64,000 nt of DNA. It comes from Nocardioides yefusunii. GTDB taxonomy: Bacteria > Actinomycetota > Actinomycetes > Propionibacteriales > Nocardioidaceae. The translations under genes were made by a program, and so were the position numbers. This document shows, piece after piece, positions 22,143 through 32,631 of the stretch (its first letter is position 1; each line of letters begins with the position of its first letter). The DNA is taken from positions 1,798,001 to 1,862,000 of the forward strand of contig NZ_CP034929.1 of the NCBI RefSeq assembly GCF_004014875.1, in the 5' to 3' direction. The notes under the pieces were generated by a model. That model ran no database searches. It saw nothing but the letters and a program-made list of their open reading frames with translations, and was not told where the DNA came from.

Positions 22143-23390
22143 TCAGGCCTTCTCGGCCCGGTACTGGTCAATCACTTCGGCGTAGGCGGCGGCGGTGGCC
22201 TCGGCCACGGCACGCCAACTGAACTTGTCGATCACCCGCTGACGTCCCGCTGCTCCCATGGCGGCGCGTCGGTCGGGGTCGTCGAGGAGTTCCGCGATCG
22301 CGGCGGTGAGCTCCTCGACGTCTCCGGGAGTCACCAACGTCGCACAACTGCCGTCGGTACCCACGACCTCGGGGATGGCCCCGGCCCGGGAGACGACCAG
22401 CGGGGTCGCACACGCCATCAGTTCAGCCGTCGGCAACGAGAAGCCTTCGTAGAGCGAGGGCACGACACCGAGTTCGGCCGATCCCATGATCTTCACCAGT
22501 TCGGCGTCGCTGACGCCGTGCACGAACCGGACGTGGTCGCCGATGCCGAGCTCGTCGATGAGCTGTTCGGTGACGCCGCCCTCCTTGGGCTTGGTGACCA
22601 GCACCAACTCGAGGTCGCGCTCGGTGCGCAACTTCGCGAACGCGGCGAGCAGGGTGTTGATGCCCTTGAGGGGCGCATCGGCGCTGGCCATCGCGAGCAG
22701 GCGTCCGGGCACACGCGGCTCGGTGGGCGGCACGAACGCTTCGTCGGCACCGAGCAGCACGACCTCGATCCGGGAGGCGTCGACACCGAAGTCGGTGACG
22801 ATGTCGCGCTTGGAGGACTCCGAAGGCGTGATCACCTTGCGGGCCGCGCGGGCGACCTTGCCCTGCATGTGCAGGAACGAGTACCACCGACGCAGCGAAA
22901 GGCGCTTGCGCCAGTTCGGCGCGGCAGCGAGGTCGATGCGGCGGTCGAAGGTGATCGGGTGGTGCAGCGTCGTGAGCAGCGGCAGCCCGTTCTTCTCTAT
23001 GTCGAGCATGCCGTAGCCCAGGACCTGGTTGTCGTGGACGACGTCGAAGTCGTCGCGGCGGTCCTTCAACAGCTTGGCGACACGGGTGGAGAAGGTGCGG
23101 GGTTCGGGGAACGCGCCGACGCACATCGTGAGGAATTCACGGACGTCGGTCAGGTCACGGAACTCGCGCAACTTCGGCACCCGGAACGGGTCAGGTTCGC
23201 GATAGAGGTCGAGGGACGGCACCTTGGTGAGCTTCACGCCCTCGTCGAGCTCGGGGTAGGGCTGTCCGGAGAACACCTCCACCTCGTGGCCGAGAGCGAC
23301 GAGCTCCCGACTGAGGTGCCGGACGTAGATCCCCTGACCGCCGCAATGAGGCTTGCTGCGGTAGGAGAGCAGAGCGATGCGCACAGGCAT
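22143..23390 (-). CDS. Glycosyltransferase family 4 (GT-B) protein
   Basis: 415 residues of a retaining GT-B enzyme. The N-domain begins MPVRIALLSYRSKPHCGGQG with the glycine-rich acceptor loop. The C-domain has LLAMASADAPLKGINTLL (about 230-247) and the EX7E donor motif in YEGFSLPTAELM (about 318-329). Donor and acceptor sugars are not predictable; GT4 mannosyl- and glucosyltransferases are typical. First gene of a compact unit with a methyltransferase and a helical-barrel protein; likely a glycolipid or exported glycan, by inference. Confidence 0.88.
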   Translation of the reverse strand: MPVRIALLSYRSKPHCGGQGIYVRHLSRELVALGHEVEVFSGQPYPELDEGVKLTKVPSLDLYREPDPFRVPKLREFRDLTDVREFLTMCVGAFPEPRTFSTRVAKLLKDRRDDFDVVHDNQVLGYGMLDIEKNGLPLLTTLHHPITFDRRIDLAAAPNWRKRLSLRRWYSFLHMQGKVARAARKVITPSESSKRDIVTDFGVDASRIEVVLLGADEAFVPPTEPRVPGRLLAMASADAPLKGINTLLAAFAKLRTERDLELVLVTKPKEGGVTEQLIDELGIGDHVRFVHGVSDAELVKIMGSAELGVVPSLYEGFSLPTAELMACATPLVVSRAGAIPEVVGTDGSCATLVTPGDVEELTAAIAELLDDPDRRAAMGAAGRQRVIDKFSWRAVAEATAAAYAEVIDQYRAEKA

Positions 23391-23501
23391 GCCTTCCTGA
23401 CGAAGTGGTACCGGTTTGTATCACGCGTCACACGGTGGTGGCGACGAGGAACCGCCGAACGGACTCGCGAGCAACCCTCTCGTACGGAAGCAAAACATCC
23501 G

Positions 23502-25631
<2,130 letters not shown>

Positions 25632-25720
25632 GGATCGAGCCTACGTCGCCCCTCCGACACCCGTCTCCGGTGCGGAGTGGTCCAACGGCGTCGCGGCGCC
25701 GCACGTGAGGTGGCACGGTG

Positions 25721-25730
25721 TACCCAACAT
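25721..25730. promoter_or_regulatory. TACCCAACAT element upstream of the conservon kinase gene
   Basis: Inside the 231-bp uvrB/kinase divergent region. The core ACCCAACAT recurs (reverse complement) at 32116-32124 upstream of the orphan DUF742 gene. The rest of the interval shows no other clear structure. A GGAG lies 6 nt before the kinase ATG. Confidence 0.25.
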
Positions 25731-25862
25731 TCAGCAGGTGAGAACCTCGATTCCGTGAACAATCGCGTCACGTTCTCCTTATGTTGTCGGTCGGGTCCAC
25801 CGAACGGGCCCACGCCGCGCCTCACCGCGCACGGCGCCCCAGACATCACAACCGGAGAGCCC

Positions 25863-28800
25863 ATGGCAAGGAAGAAGCACGACGAACCGTCGTCCGCGTC
25901 CGACGTCTCGCCGTCCGAGCCCGACGGCTCCGCGGACGTCCTCCAGGACCTCGCGTCCCCGGGGGACTCCCCCTCCCGCGCCCCTTGGTACCAGATCTCC
26001 GGCTGGCGACTGCGCAACAAGATTGCGCTCTCCCTGGCCTTCCCGATGATCGCCGCGTCCTGGTTCGCCACCGACAAGGCGATCGAGTCCTACCTCGTCC
26101 AGCAGTCCCACGAGGCGACCGCCGAGCAGGTCCGAGTCCTCGCGCCCGCTCTCGACTTCCTCTACGCGGCCGAGAACTCCTACGTCCAGACGCTGCACAC
26201 CGAGGTCGGCTCGCCCGAGCGTCTCGCTGCCGTCGACGAGGTCACCCAGACCGCCCAGGCACTCGCCGCGGTCCAGGGCAGCGACGCCCTCGACGAGAAC
26301 CAGCGCTCGAAGATCAACACCCTGCTGGCCTGGTCCGAGCAGTTGCAGGACCCCGCAGCCCGCCGTGTCACCACCGCGACCACGTCGCAGGCGACCCAGC
26401 TCCACAACGCGGTCCAGGACTACTACCAGACCATCGTCGCCGGCCAGGTCGTCCCCGAGGCGTCGCTGCAACAGATCGCGTTCGTGATGGACGGCCACTT
26501 CGGCCTGACCATGCAGCGCATCTACACCGAGCCTGACAGCACCAAGATCCGCAACCAGACCGAGTTGCTGCAGTGGATCGGCATCGAACGCGGCGCGATC
26601 GACTCCCTCGTCGACGCCCGCCCCGCCGGTGACCCCGACGCCACCAGCCTCACCTCGCAGAACGTCCAGCGCCCGCCCGTCGTGGCTCAGGGCAACGGCG
26701 AGTTGCGCTACACCCCGGCACTCGACCTCTACAATTCCATCAACCGCGTCGCCGTCGACGAGGCCCTCGCGGCTCTCGACGAGAACGCTGCCGAGGCCCG
26801 TGCCAAGGCGCTCCTCAACATGGCCATCCTGCTCGGCTCACTGGCCGTCACGATGCTGCTCGCCTGGCTGATCGCCCGCCTCATCGTCAACCCGGTCCGC
26901 CGGGTGCGCGACGGCGCGCTGAACGTCGCCAACGACGCCCTCCCCCGAGCGGTCGCCCAGATCCGTGCCGGCGAGGAGCCGGACGCGATCATCCCGATCG
27001 ACGTCACCACCGACGAGGAGATGGGCCAGCTGGCCCGCGCCGTGGACGACCTGCACCGCGCCGCCGTCGGCCTCGCCTCGGGTGAAGCACGACTGCGCTC
27101 CCAGGTCGGCGAGATGTTCGTGACGCTCTCGCGCCGCAACACCTCGCTCATCAACCAGCAGCTCGGCCTGATCGAGGAGCTGGAGCGCGACGAGCAGGAC
27201 CCGCGTCGTCTCGAGAGCCTGTTCCGTCTCGACCACCTCGCGGCCCGCATGCGTCGTACCGCCGAGTCGCTCGTCATCCTGTCCGACGCCCCGGTGCGTC
27301 TGCGTGACGCCGCTCCGCTCTCGGTCACCGACTCCCTGCAGGCAGCCACCGCTGGCGTGCAGGAGTACCAGCGAGTCGAGCTCCGTGGTGCCACCACCAC
27401 ACAGATCGTCGGCGCTGCCGCGAACGACGTGGTCCACCTGCTCACCGAGCTCATCGACAACGCTCTCTCGTTCTCCCCGCCGACCGCTCCGGTCCAGGTG
27501 AGCACCACCACCGACGGCAGCTCCGTCACGATCGCCATCTCCGACGGCGGTCTCGGCATGCCGGCCGACATGCTGCGCCAGCTCAACGAGATGCTCGCCC
27601 AGCAGGTCGGCGTCACCCCTGACGCCGCACGTCGGATGGGTCTCTTCGTGGTCTCGCGTCTCGCGCGCCGCCACGATCTCGGCGTCTCCCTCAGCGAGAA
27701 CGGCCGCGGCGGCGTCACCGCCACCGTGGTGATCCCTGCCGCCCTGATCGTGGGTGCCACGCCGACGCTCACCACGCCGAACGCGGCCCCCGCGGCCGGG
27801 CTGCCCGCACCCGTGCTCAACGCCCCCGTGAACGACGCCCCCGTCTTCGACGCTCCGGACGCGCTGAGCGCCCCTGTTGCCGACGAGGCCGCCGCGGTGG
27901 CCCCGCTGGCATCGGTCGACATGTTCGCCCCGCTCGCCGACGAGGCCAAGGCCTCTGCTCCGGTCCAGGCCGAGCCGTTCAAGGCCCAGCCGGTCAGGGC
28001 GCCAGCCGCACGCACCGCACCGGACCCGCTCAGTGACCCGCTGACGGACCCGCTGACGGACCCGCTGCCACCGCTCCCCGTAGCCGACAAGGCTCCTGCC
28101 CCGTCACCGTTCGGTGGGCTGCTGCCCAAGCGCCGTCCCGGCGCGACTGTGCCCGACCGTACGGCTGCTGTGAACCCGATGGGCGACTCGCTCTTCGGTG
28201 GAGGCGACAAGCCGAGCGGTGGACTGTTCTCCCGCAGCGAGAACGCCCCCGCCTCCCCGGCTCCTGCCGCCGACCCGCTCTCGGACCCGATCGTCGAGCA
28301 GGTCGCCGAGCCGGCTGTCGAGCAGGTCGCCGAGCCGGCTGTCGAGGAAACGGCGGTGCCTGAGGCAGAGATCGTCCCGCTCGTCGCCTGGACCCCGTCC
28401 ACGCTCACCGAGGACCTGACCCCGGCCACGGGCCACTTCAACCACGAGGCCACCCCGGTGGCCGAGGAAGCCGCTGAGCAGCGGGGCGACGAGGAGCGGG
28501 TCGTGGAGCCGGAGACCCCGGCCACCCGGGCGTCCGTCTCGTCGCTGGAGCTTCCGCCCCTGGCGTTGCGCGCCACCCATGCCGACGTCGACGAGCCGGT
28601 CACCCCGGCCACCACCGACAACAGCGTGAGCATGTTCGGTGACGTTGGCGCCGACACCCGCACCCTGCCGGTCCGTGACCCCCAGGACAACCCCGTCGCG
28701 GCCGCCCGGATGGGCATGTTCAACGCACTCGCCAAGGGCTCCGCACGCGCCGAGCGTTCGTCCTTGACCGACACGACCGCCTCCCCGCAGTCCGCCGCAG

Positions 28801-29147
28801 CCCCGGCTGGCGACGGCACTCAGGGCGAGGAGCACGACGGGGAGGCCCCGTCGTCCTGGCTCAGCGGCCAGGGAACCGGTTTCGTGAACAGCTCCGCCGA
28901 CGCCGGCTGGGCCGCAGCGGAGCAGGTCGCCAAGCACGTTGAGACCCGCAGGACCGAGGCCGGCCTCCCCCAGCGTCGCCCCGGTCAGCGACTGGTCCCG
29001 GGAGCAGTCGCTCCCACCCGGACCACGCCGCCGCGCGACCCCGAAGCAATTCGTCGCCGACTCGCGTCCCACGCAGCCGGCGTCTCCCGCGGACGGACCG
29101 CCACCGTCACTCCCACCACCCCTGCACAGGAAGAAGGCCAGTCATGA
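25863..29147 (+). CDS. Conservon sensor histidine kinase-like ATPase (CvnA type, NIT domain)
   Basis: 1094 residues from ATG 25863, preceded by GGAG. Cytoplasmic leader (about 1-50), TM1 (about 53-72), extracytoplasmic nitrate/nitrite-sensing (NIT)-like helical domain (about 75-310), TM2 ([20 protein letters not shown], about 319-338), HAMP (about 340-400), dimerisation helices (about 415-480), and a HATPase domain with N-box [12 protein letters not shown] (about 529-540) and DGGLGM (about 561-566). The last 450 residues are low-complexity Ala/Pro/Glu-rich with tandem repeats, probably disordered. It lacks an ordinary phospho-acceptor receiver partner; signalling is expected through the following CvnB-D modules at the membrane. 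Confidence 0.9.
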   Translation: MARKKHDEPSSASDVSPSEPDGSADVLQDLASPGDSPSRAPWYQISGWRLRNKIALSLAFPMIAASWFATDKAIESYLVQQSHEATAEQVRVLAPALDFLYAAENSYVQTLHTEVGSPERLAAVDEVTQTAQALAAVQGSDALDENQRSKINTLLAWSEQLQDPAARRVTTATTSQATQLHNAVQDYYQTIVAGQVVPEASLQQIAFVMDGHFGLTMQRIYTEPDSTKIRNQTELLQWIGIERGAIDSLVDARPAGDPDATSLTSQNVQRPPVVAQGNGELRYTPALDLYNSINRVAVDEALAALDENAAEARAKALLNMAILLGSLAVTMLLAWLIARLIVNPVRRVRDGALNVANDALPRAVAQIRAGEEPDAIIPIDVTTDEEMGQLARAVDDLHRAAVGLASGEARLRSQVGEMFVTLSRRNTSLINQQLGLIEELERDEQDPRRLESLFRLDHLAARMRRTAESLVILSDAPVRLRDAAPLSVTDSLQAATAGVQEYQRVELRGATTTQIVGAAANDVVHLLTELIDNALSFSPPTAPVQVSTTTDGSSVTIAISDGGLGMPADMLRQLNEMLAQQVGVTPDAARRMGLFVVSRLARRHDLGVSLSENGRGGVTATVVIPAALIVGATPTLTTPNAAPAAGLPAPVLNAPVNDAPVFDAPDALSAPVADEAAAVAPLASVDMFAPLADEAKASAPVQAEPFKAQPVRAPAARTAPDPLSDPLTDPLTDPLPPLPVADKAPAPSPFGGLLPKRRPGATVPDRTAAVNPMGDSLFGGGDKPSGGLFSRSENAPASPAPAADPLSDPIVEQVAEPAVEQVAEPAVEETAVPEAEIVPLVAWTPSTLTEDLTPATGHFNHEATPVAEEAAEQRGDEERVVEPETPATRASVSSLELPPLALRATHADVDEPVTPATTDNSVSMFGDVGADTRTLPVRDPQDNPVAAARMGMFNALAKGSARAERSSLTDTTASPQSAAAPAGDGTQGEEHDGEAPSSWLSGQGTGFVNSSADAGWAAAEQVAKHVETRRTEAGLPQRRPGQRLVPGAVAPTRTTPPRDPEAIRRRLASHAAGVSRGRTATVTPTTPAQEEGQS
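28023..28070 (+). repeat. Tandem 12-bp coding repeat (DPLT-type)
   Basis: Four consecutive 12-bp units, the middle two identical (GACCCGCTGACG), encoding [16 protein letters not shown] in the disordered tail of the kinase. Likely length-variable by slippage. Confidence 0.85.
28293..28347 (+). repeat. Tandem 24-bp coding repeat (VEQVAEPA)
   Basis: Two exact 24-bp copies (28293-28316, 28317-28340) plus a partial third, encoding [19 protein letters not shown] in the kinase tail. Perfect identity at DNA level suggests a recent duplication. Confidence 0.85.
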
Positions 29148-29560
29148 CCACCGACACCTCCAACGCGGATTCGGGCCTGAACTGGATCGTCAGCAAGTTC
29201 ATCGCCGAGGTCCCCGGTACCGCACACGCGGTCCTGGTCTCGGCCGACGGCCTGCTGATGGCCGCCAGCGACCGACTCCCCGCCGACCGCGCCGAGCAGG
29301 TCGCGGCCGTCTCGTCCGGTCTGGCCTCCCTGGCCGTGGGCGCCTCGCGGCTCTTCGAGGGCGGACCGGTCCTGCAGACCGTCATCGAGATGGAGCTGGG
29401 CTACCTGCTGCTCATGAGCGTGGGCGACGGTTCCAACCTGGCCGTCCTCACCCAGGACTCCGCCGACATCGGTCAGGTCGGCTACGAGATGGCGCTCCTG
29501 GTGGACCGCGTGGGTCGCATGGTCCAGGCACAGGCCCGCGTCCCCCTCCCCACCGTCTGA
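29144..29560 (+). CDS. Roadblock/LC7 domain protein (CvnB type)
   Basis: 138 residues with a Roadblock/LC7 fold, the MglB-like partner that regulates small GTPases. [28 protein letters not shown] (about 11-38) and the ATP-less beta core are typical. The start overlaps the kinase stop by 4 bp and the stop is one base from the next gene, so the conservon is translationally coupled. It probably modulates the downstream GTPase. Confidence 0.93.
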   Translation: MTTDTSNADSGLNWIVSKFIAEVPGTAHAVLVSADGLLMAASDRLPADRAEQVAAVSSGLASLAVGASRLFEGGPVLQTVIEMELGYLLLMSVGDGSNLAVLTQDSADIGQVGYEMALLVDRVGRMVQAQARVPLPTV

Positions 29561-29561
29561 G

Positions 29562-29942
29562 ATGTCCCCCGTGCCCACCCATGACCCAGACTGGGAGGAC
29601 GCTCCGGCCCCGCGGATCGTCCGTCCCTTCACGATCACCGCAGGACGTACCCGTCCCAAGGTCGATCTGCCGGTCGAGGCGACCCTCCGCCTGGAGGAGC
29701 ACGCCAAGGACCGAGCCTGGCCCAGCGCGGCCGTGGCCCACGTCGTCGACGTGTGCCACCTCCGCTCCGTGGCCGAGGTCTCAGCCCTCGTCTCCATGCC
29801 CATCGGCGTGGTCCGTGTGCTCCTCGCCGACCTCGTCGAAGCCGGCCACGTGGCCGTCCAGAACACTCTCACCGACAAGTCCTCCAGTGACGAGCGTCGG
29901 GATCTGATCGAAAGGACCCTCCGTGGACTTCGCGCCTTCTAA
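29562..29942 (+). CDS. DUF742 protein (CvnC type)
   Basis: 126 residues. DUF742 family: N-terminal RIVRPFTITAGRT (about 15-27), central winged-helix-like RSVAEVSALVSMPIGVVRVLLADLVEAGHV (about 64-93), and the C-terminal RRDLIERTLRGLRAF. The start codon is GTG/ATG at the Roadblock stop; the last 20 bp overlap the GTPase gene. Biochemical role unknown. A close paralogue lies at 32227 across the insertion element. Confidence 0.92.
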   Translation: MSPVPTHDPDWEDAPAPRIVRPFTITAGRTRPKVDLPVEATLRLEEHAKDRAWPSAAVAHVVDVCHLRSVAEVSALVSMPIGVVRVLLADLVEAGHVAVQNTLTDKSSSDERRDLIERTLRGLRAF

Positions 29943-30510
29943 CACCCGCGGCGCCGCGTCGACCAAGATCGTCGTCGCCGGCGGCTTCGGCGTCGGCAAG
30001 ACCACCTTGGTCGGCTCCGTCTCCGAGATCGACCCACTGCGAACCGAGGCACTCGTCACCGGCGAGTCCGAAGGCATCGACGACCTGTCGGCAGTACCCT
30101 CCAAGGCGACCACCACGGTCGCCATGGACTTCGGTCGCATCACCCTCGGCGAGGACCTGATCCTCTACCTGTTCGGCACGCCGGGCCAGAAGCGGTTCTG
30201 GTTCATGTGGGACGACCTGTGCCTGGGCGCCATCGGCGCCATCGTGTTGGTCGACACCAACCGTCTGGACGAGGCGTTCTCGCCGCTGGACTACTTCGAG
30301 GAGAAGGGGCTGCCCTTCATCGTCGCGCTGAACCAGTTCGACTCCGGCCCGCAGTACGAGCTCGAGCAGGTCCGCGAGGCCCTCGCCCTGGCCCCGCACG
30401 TGCCGATGATGCGGATCGACGCCCGCGACCGCGACTCCGCAAAGAGTGCCCTCATCCGGGTCACCGAGTACGCCCTCGAGCGCCTCGCCGCCCAGGTGCC
30501 CGTGAGCTGA
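29923..30510 (+). CDS. Conservon small GTPase (CvnD type)
   Basis: 195 residues. P-loop GGFGVGKTTLVG (about 15-26), switch region TTVAMDFGRI (about 63-72), the G3-like GTPGQKRFWFMWDDL (about 84-98), and G4-like NQFD (about 137-140, a variant of NKxD). Member of the MglA/Ras-like bacterial GTPases, expected to cycle under the Roadblock partner and transmit the kinase signal. It ends 34 bp before a hairpin terminator now split by the IS element. Confidence 0.94.
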   Translation: MDFAPSNTRGAASTKIVVAGGFGVGKTTLVGSVSEIDPLRTEALVTGESEGIDDLSAVPSKATTTVAMDFGRITLGEDLILYLFGTPGQKRFWFMWDDLCLGAIGAIVLVDTNRLDEAFSPLDYFEEKGLPFIVALNQFDSGPQYELEQVREALALAPHVPMMRIDARDRDSAKSALIRVTEYALERLAAQVPVS

Positions 30511-30544
30511 TCACACCTGCGTGACCACGGACTTCACCTCCGTG

Positions 30545-30564
30545 ACGAACGAGGCCCCCGACCG
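30545..30564 (+). terminator. Left arm of conservon terminator, split by IS30
   Basis: This 20-bp arm is the exact reverse complement of 32034-32053. Removing the IS (30569-32031) and one ATC copy restores a 20-bp perfect stem with a GAT loop, core CGAGGCCCCCGACCG. In its present state the two arms lie 1.47 kb apart, so the hairpin is disrupted. Confidence 0.8.
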
Positions 30565-30606
30565 GATCGGCGGTTTCAAGGGGTCATCGCAACACCGACC
30601 GGTTTC

Positions 30607-32001
30607 TTAGCTGGTGAGTAGAACACGCAGACGCTCGGCTGGGGTATCCCAGCCGAGCGTTTTGCGTGGACGGCCATTGAGTTTCTGCGCGACGTGCTCC
30701 AGATCCTCTGGCCCGTACATCGACAGATCGGTTCCCTTGGGGAAGTACTGACGCAGGAGCCCGTTGGTGTTCTCGTTGCTCCCGCGCTGCCACGGTGACG
30801 CGGGGTCACAGAAGTACACCGGCACACCCGTGGCAATCGTGAACTGCTTGTGGCCTGCCATTTCCGCGCCCTGGTCCCAGGTCAACGATCCCCGCAGGTG
30901 CGCCGGCAACGTCTCGATCTGGGCCGTCAACGCGTCCCTGACCTCTTCAGCGGTGTGCCCGTTCGGCAGGTGCAGCAACATGACGTAGCGGGTGGTGCGT
31001 TCGACCAGGGTCCCGATCGCGGTCTTGTTAAACGCGCCCGTGATCAGATCGCCCTCCCAGTGTCCCGGGACCGCACGATCAGCAACCTCAGCAGGACGCT
31101 CACTGATCATGACCATCGGATCAACAAACCTGCTCGTGCGTTGGTTCGGATCGCGGTGCGGTTTGCGGCGCGTGCGTCCGGTCCGGATGGCGGCTTGGAC
31201 TTCCTTCTTGAGCCCGCCACGGGCCTGGAAGTACAGCGCCTGGTAGATCGTTTCGTGGCTCACGCGCATGGCCTGGTCATCGGGATGCTCCTTGCGAAGG
31301 GCGTTACTGATCTGCTCAGGCGACCACTCCTGGCGCAGTCCCTGGGACACGAATTCACGCAGCGGACCGTCGAGCAACAGTTTGCGAGTCTTGGGTCTCG
31401 GCCGGCGTGCAGCCGACGCCCGTTGGGCAGCGTACGGCCGATACACACCCGACACCGTGTTGGCCGCGATCTCCCGGGTGATGGTCGACGGTGCACGCCC
31501 CAACCGGCGAGCGACCTCGCGACGTGAACGCCCCTCGCTCAACAGGTCACGGATCCGCTCGCGATCAGCCAGCGACAGAAACCGCGGGTGTAACGGCTTC
31601 TCGACAACACTCAACACAGGGGCCACACATCCCATAGTGGTCCGCCGGCTCGTGTAGTCCACACGGCGTCCATCGGGATAGATCCGCACGTTGGCCCCAC
31701 CGCTGTGGCGGACACCGTGATCCCAGTCCTGCGCGGTGCGCACGTGCACCCCGACTCGGGAAGCGGCCTCCCGGCGCGACACCCCGGAACGCCGCAACTC
31801 CTCGTACAACACGCGCCCCGGATGCCCCGGCCGCACCGCCACCGAACGCCGACCCGCGCGACGAGCCAGGCCAGCCGCTGTGTGCCGGTTCAGCCCGACA
31901 TCACGCGCAGCGACCGTCACACTGCCCACCACGTCCAGCCGATCAAAGAACGCCTGCTTCAACTCCTGCGAAATGACCACGGTCCTCGCAACTCCCATCA
32001 C
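30607..32001 (-). CDS. IS30 family transposase
   Basis: 464 residues, or one less if the ATG at 31998 is used. N-terminal helix-turn-helix regions (QELKQAFFDRLDVVGSVTVA; LGRAPSTITREIAANT about 168-183) are followed by the DDE catalytic core: GHWEGDLI, TWDQGAEM and the Glu in RGSNENTNGLLR, the IS30 signature with RQYFPKGTD. No frameshift or internal stop. The start codon lies in the loop of a hairpin at the inside edge of the right inverted repeat. Confidence 0.96.
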   Translation of the reverse strand: MMGVARTVVISQELKQAFFDRLDVVGSVTVAARDVGLNRHTAAGLARRAGRRSVAVRPGHPGRVLYEELRRSGVSRREAASRVGVHVRTAQDWDHGVRHSGGANVRIYPDGRRVDYTSRRTTMGCVAPVLSVVEKPLHPRFLSLADRERIRDLLSEGRSRREVARRLGRAPSTITREIAANTVSGVYRPYAAQRASAARRPRPKTRKLLLDGPLREFVSQGLRQEWSPEQISNALRKEHPDDQAMRVSHETIYQALYFQARGGLKKEVQAAIRTGRTRRKPHRDPNQRTSRFVDPMVMISERPAEVADRAVPGHWEGDLITGAFNKTAIGTLVERTTRYVMLLHLPNGHTAEEVRDALTAQIETLPAHLRGSLTWDQGAEMAGHKQFTIATGVPVYFCDPASPWQRGSNENTNGLLRQYFPKGTDLSMYGPEDLEHVAQKLNGRPRKTLGWDTPAERLRVLLTS

Positions 32002-32018
32002 TGGGTGTTGCGAGGACC
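31981..32018. repeat. Hairpin around the transposase start codon
   Basis: Perfect 12-bp arms GGTCCTCGCAAC (31981-31992) and its complement (32007-32018), with the GTG/ATG start codons in the 14-nt loop. It partly overlaps the right terminal inverted repeat. It may sequester translation of read-through transcripts. Confidence 0.7.
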
Positions 32019-32033
32019 GCTAGAACCCGCCAT

Positions 32034-32053
32034 CGGTCGGGGGCCTCGTTCGT
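32034..32053 (+). terminator. Right arm of conservon terminator, split by IS30
   Basis: Exact complement of 30545-30564. Its first base is the last base of the ATC target duplication, as expected if the insertion was in the 3-nt loop. Confidence 0.8.
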
Positions 32054-32114
32054 TCACCGTGGCCCCGTTCGGCGGATCTCACACGTCGACGCCGGAGTGG
32101 ACCAGACCGCGCCC

Positions 32115-32215
32115 TACCCATGTTGGGTCAGTTCTAAGCACACTTGAGTGCGATTGTGGCTCACATCTCTTTCTTTTTTGCTCAAGCCCTTGAATGCACT
32201 ACCCCAGTTTGGGTA
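32115..32215 (+). promoter_or_regulatory. Paired TACCC...GGGT elements upstream of the orphan DUF742 gene
   Basis: TACCCATGTTGGGT (32115-32128) and TACCCCAGTTTGGGTA (32200-32215) are similar dyads 85 bp apart, with a pyrimidine-rich, low-GC stretch (TCTTTCTTTTTTG) between. They look like regulator-binding sites controlling the DUF742 gene. The second dyad ends 11 bp before the chosen start. Regulator unknown. Confidence 0.4.
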
Positions 32216-32226
32216 ATCATGTGCCC

Positions 32227-32604
32227 ATGCATCACAACTTCGGCCACGGTCAAGGCGACACGCCTGCCCCTTCGGTGGTGCGTTCCTTCACTCTGACGGG
32301 TGGCCGAGCCACTCCGGTCGTCGATCTGGGCTTCGAAGCCGTCGTCCGGGTCCAGAGCTCCGGGCGGCACCGCATGTGGCCCGTCGGCCCCAAGGCCGAG
32401 ATCGTCGCCGTCTGCGACGGCAAGTCCGTGGCCGAGGTGTCCGCCGCGGTGAAGCGCCCGATCGGCGTCGTCCGGGTCCTCCTGGGCGACCTCGTCTCCG
32501 AAGGCCACCTCGCCGTCGAGCGCACGATCACCGCCTCCACCTCGGTCGACGACCGCCGGGAACTGCTCGAGCGCACCCTGCGTGGGCTCCGCACCACCGG
32601 CTGA
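32227..32604 (+). CDS. Orphan DUF742 protein (CvnC paralogue)
   Basis: 125 residues from ATG 32227; GTG 32221 or ATG 32194 are alternatives. DUF742: VVRSFTLTGGRATPVVDLG, KSVAEVSAAVKRPIGVVRVL and the C-terminal RRELLERTLRGLR, closely matching the conservon copy at 29562. There is no kinase, Roadblock or GTPase gene with it. It may have been the next gene after the conservon terminator before the IS arrived. It possibly competes with or substitutes for CvnC; function unknown. Confidence 0.85.
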   Translation: MHHNFGHGQGDTPAPSVVRSFTLTGGRATPVVDLGFEAVVRVQSSGRHRMWPVGPKAEIVAVCDGKSVAEVSAAVKRPIGVVRVLLGDLVSEGHLAVERTITASTSVDDRRELLERTLRGLRTTG

Positions 32605-32631
32605 AGGACCTGCCCCCGCTAGGGTGACGGC

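Larger units (their letters stand above)
30569..32031. mobile_element. Complete IS30-family insertion sequence (1463 bp)
   Basis: 30-bp imperfect terminal inverted repeats (30569-30598 and 32002-32031, about 25 of 30 matching, both starting GGCGG) flank one intact transposase on the minus strand. ATC occurs directly on both sides (30566-30568 and 32032-32034), consistent with the 2-4 bp target duplication of IS30 elements. The target is the loop of a hairpin. The element looks complete and potentially mobile. Confidence 0.92.

Noticed and set aside
25632..25862. A LexA box or small gene upstream of uvrB and the kinase
   Set aside because: No CGAAC-N4-GTTCG match found, and the frame open here is only the upstream continuation of the kinase frame without its own ribosome site.
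28023..28347. CRISPR-like array in the kinase gene
   Set aside because: Units are contiguous with no unique spacers and stay in frame as amino-acid repeats.
32059..32226. Remnant of a second mobile element downstream of the IS30 copy
   Set aside because: The region is AT-richer but has no transposase fragment or terminal repeats; the dyads look regulatory.
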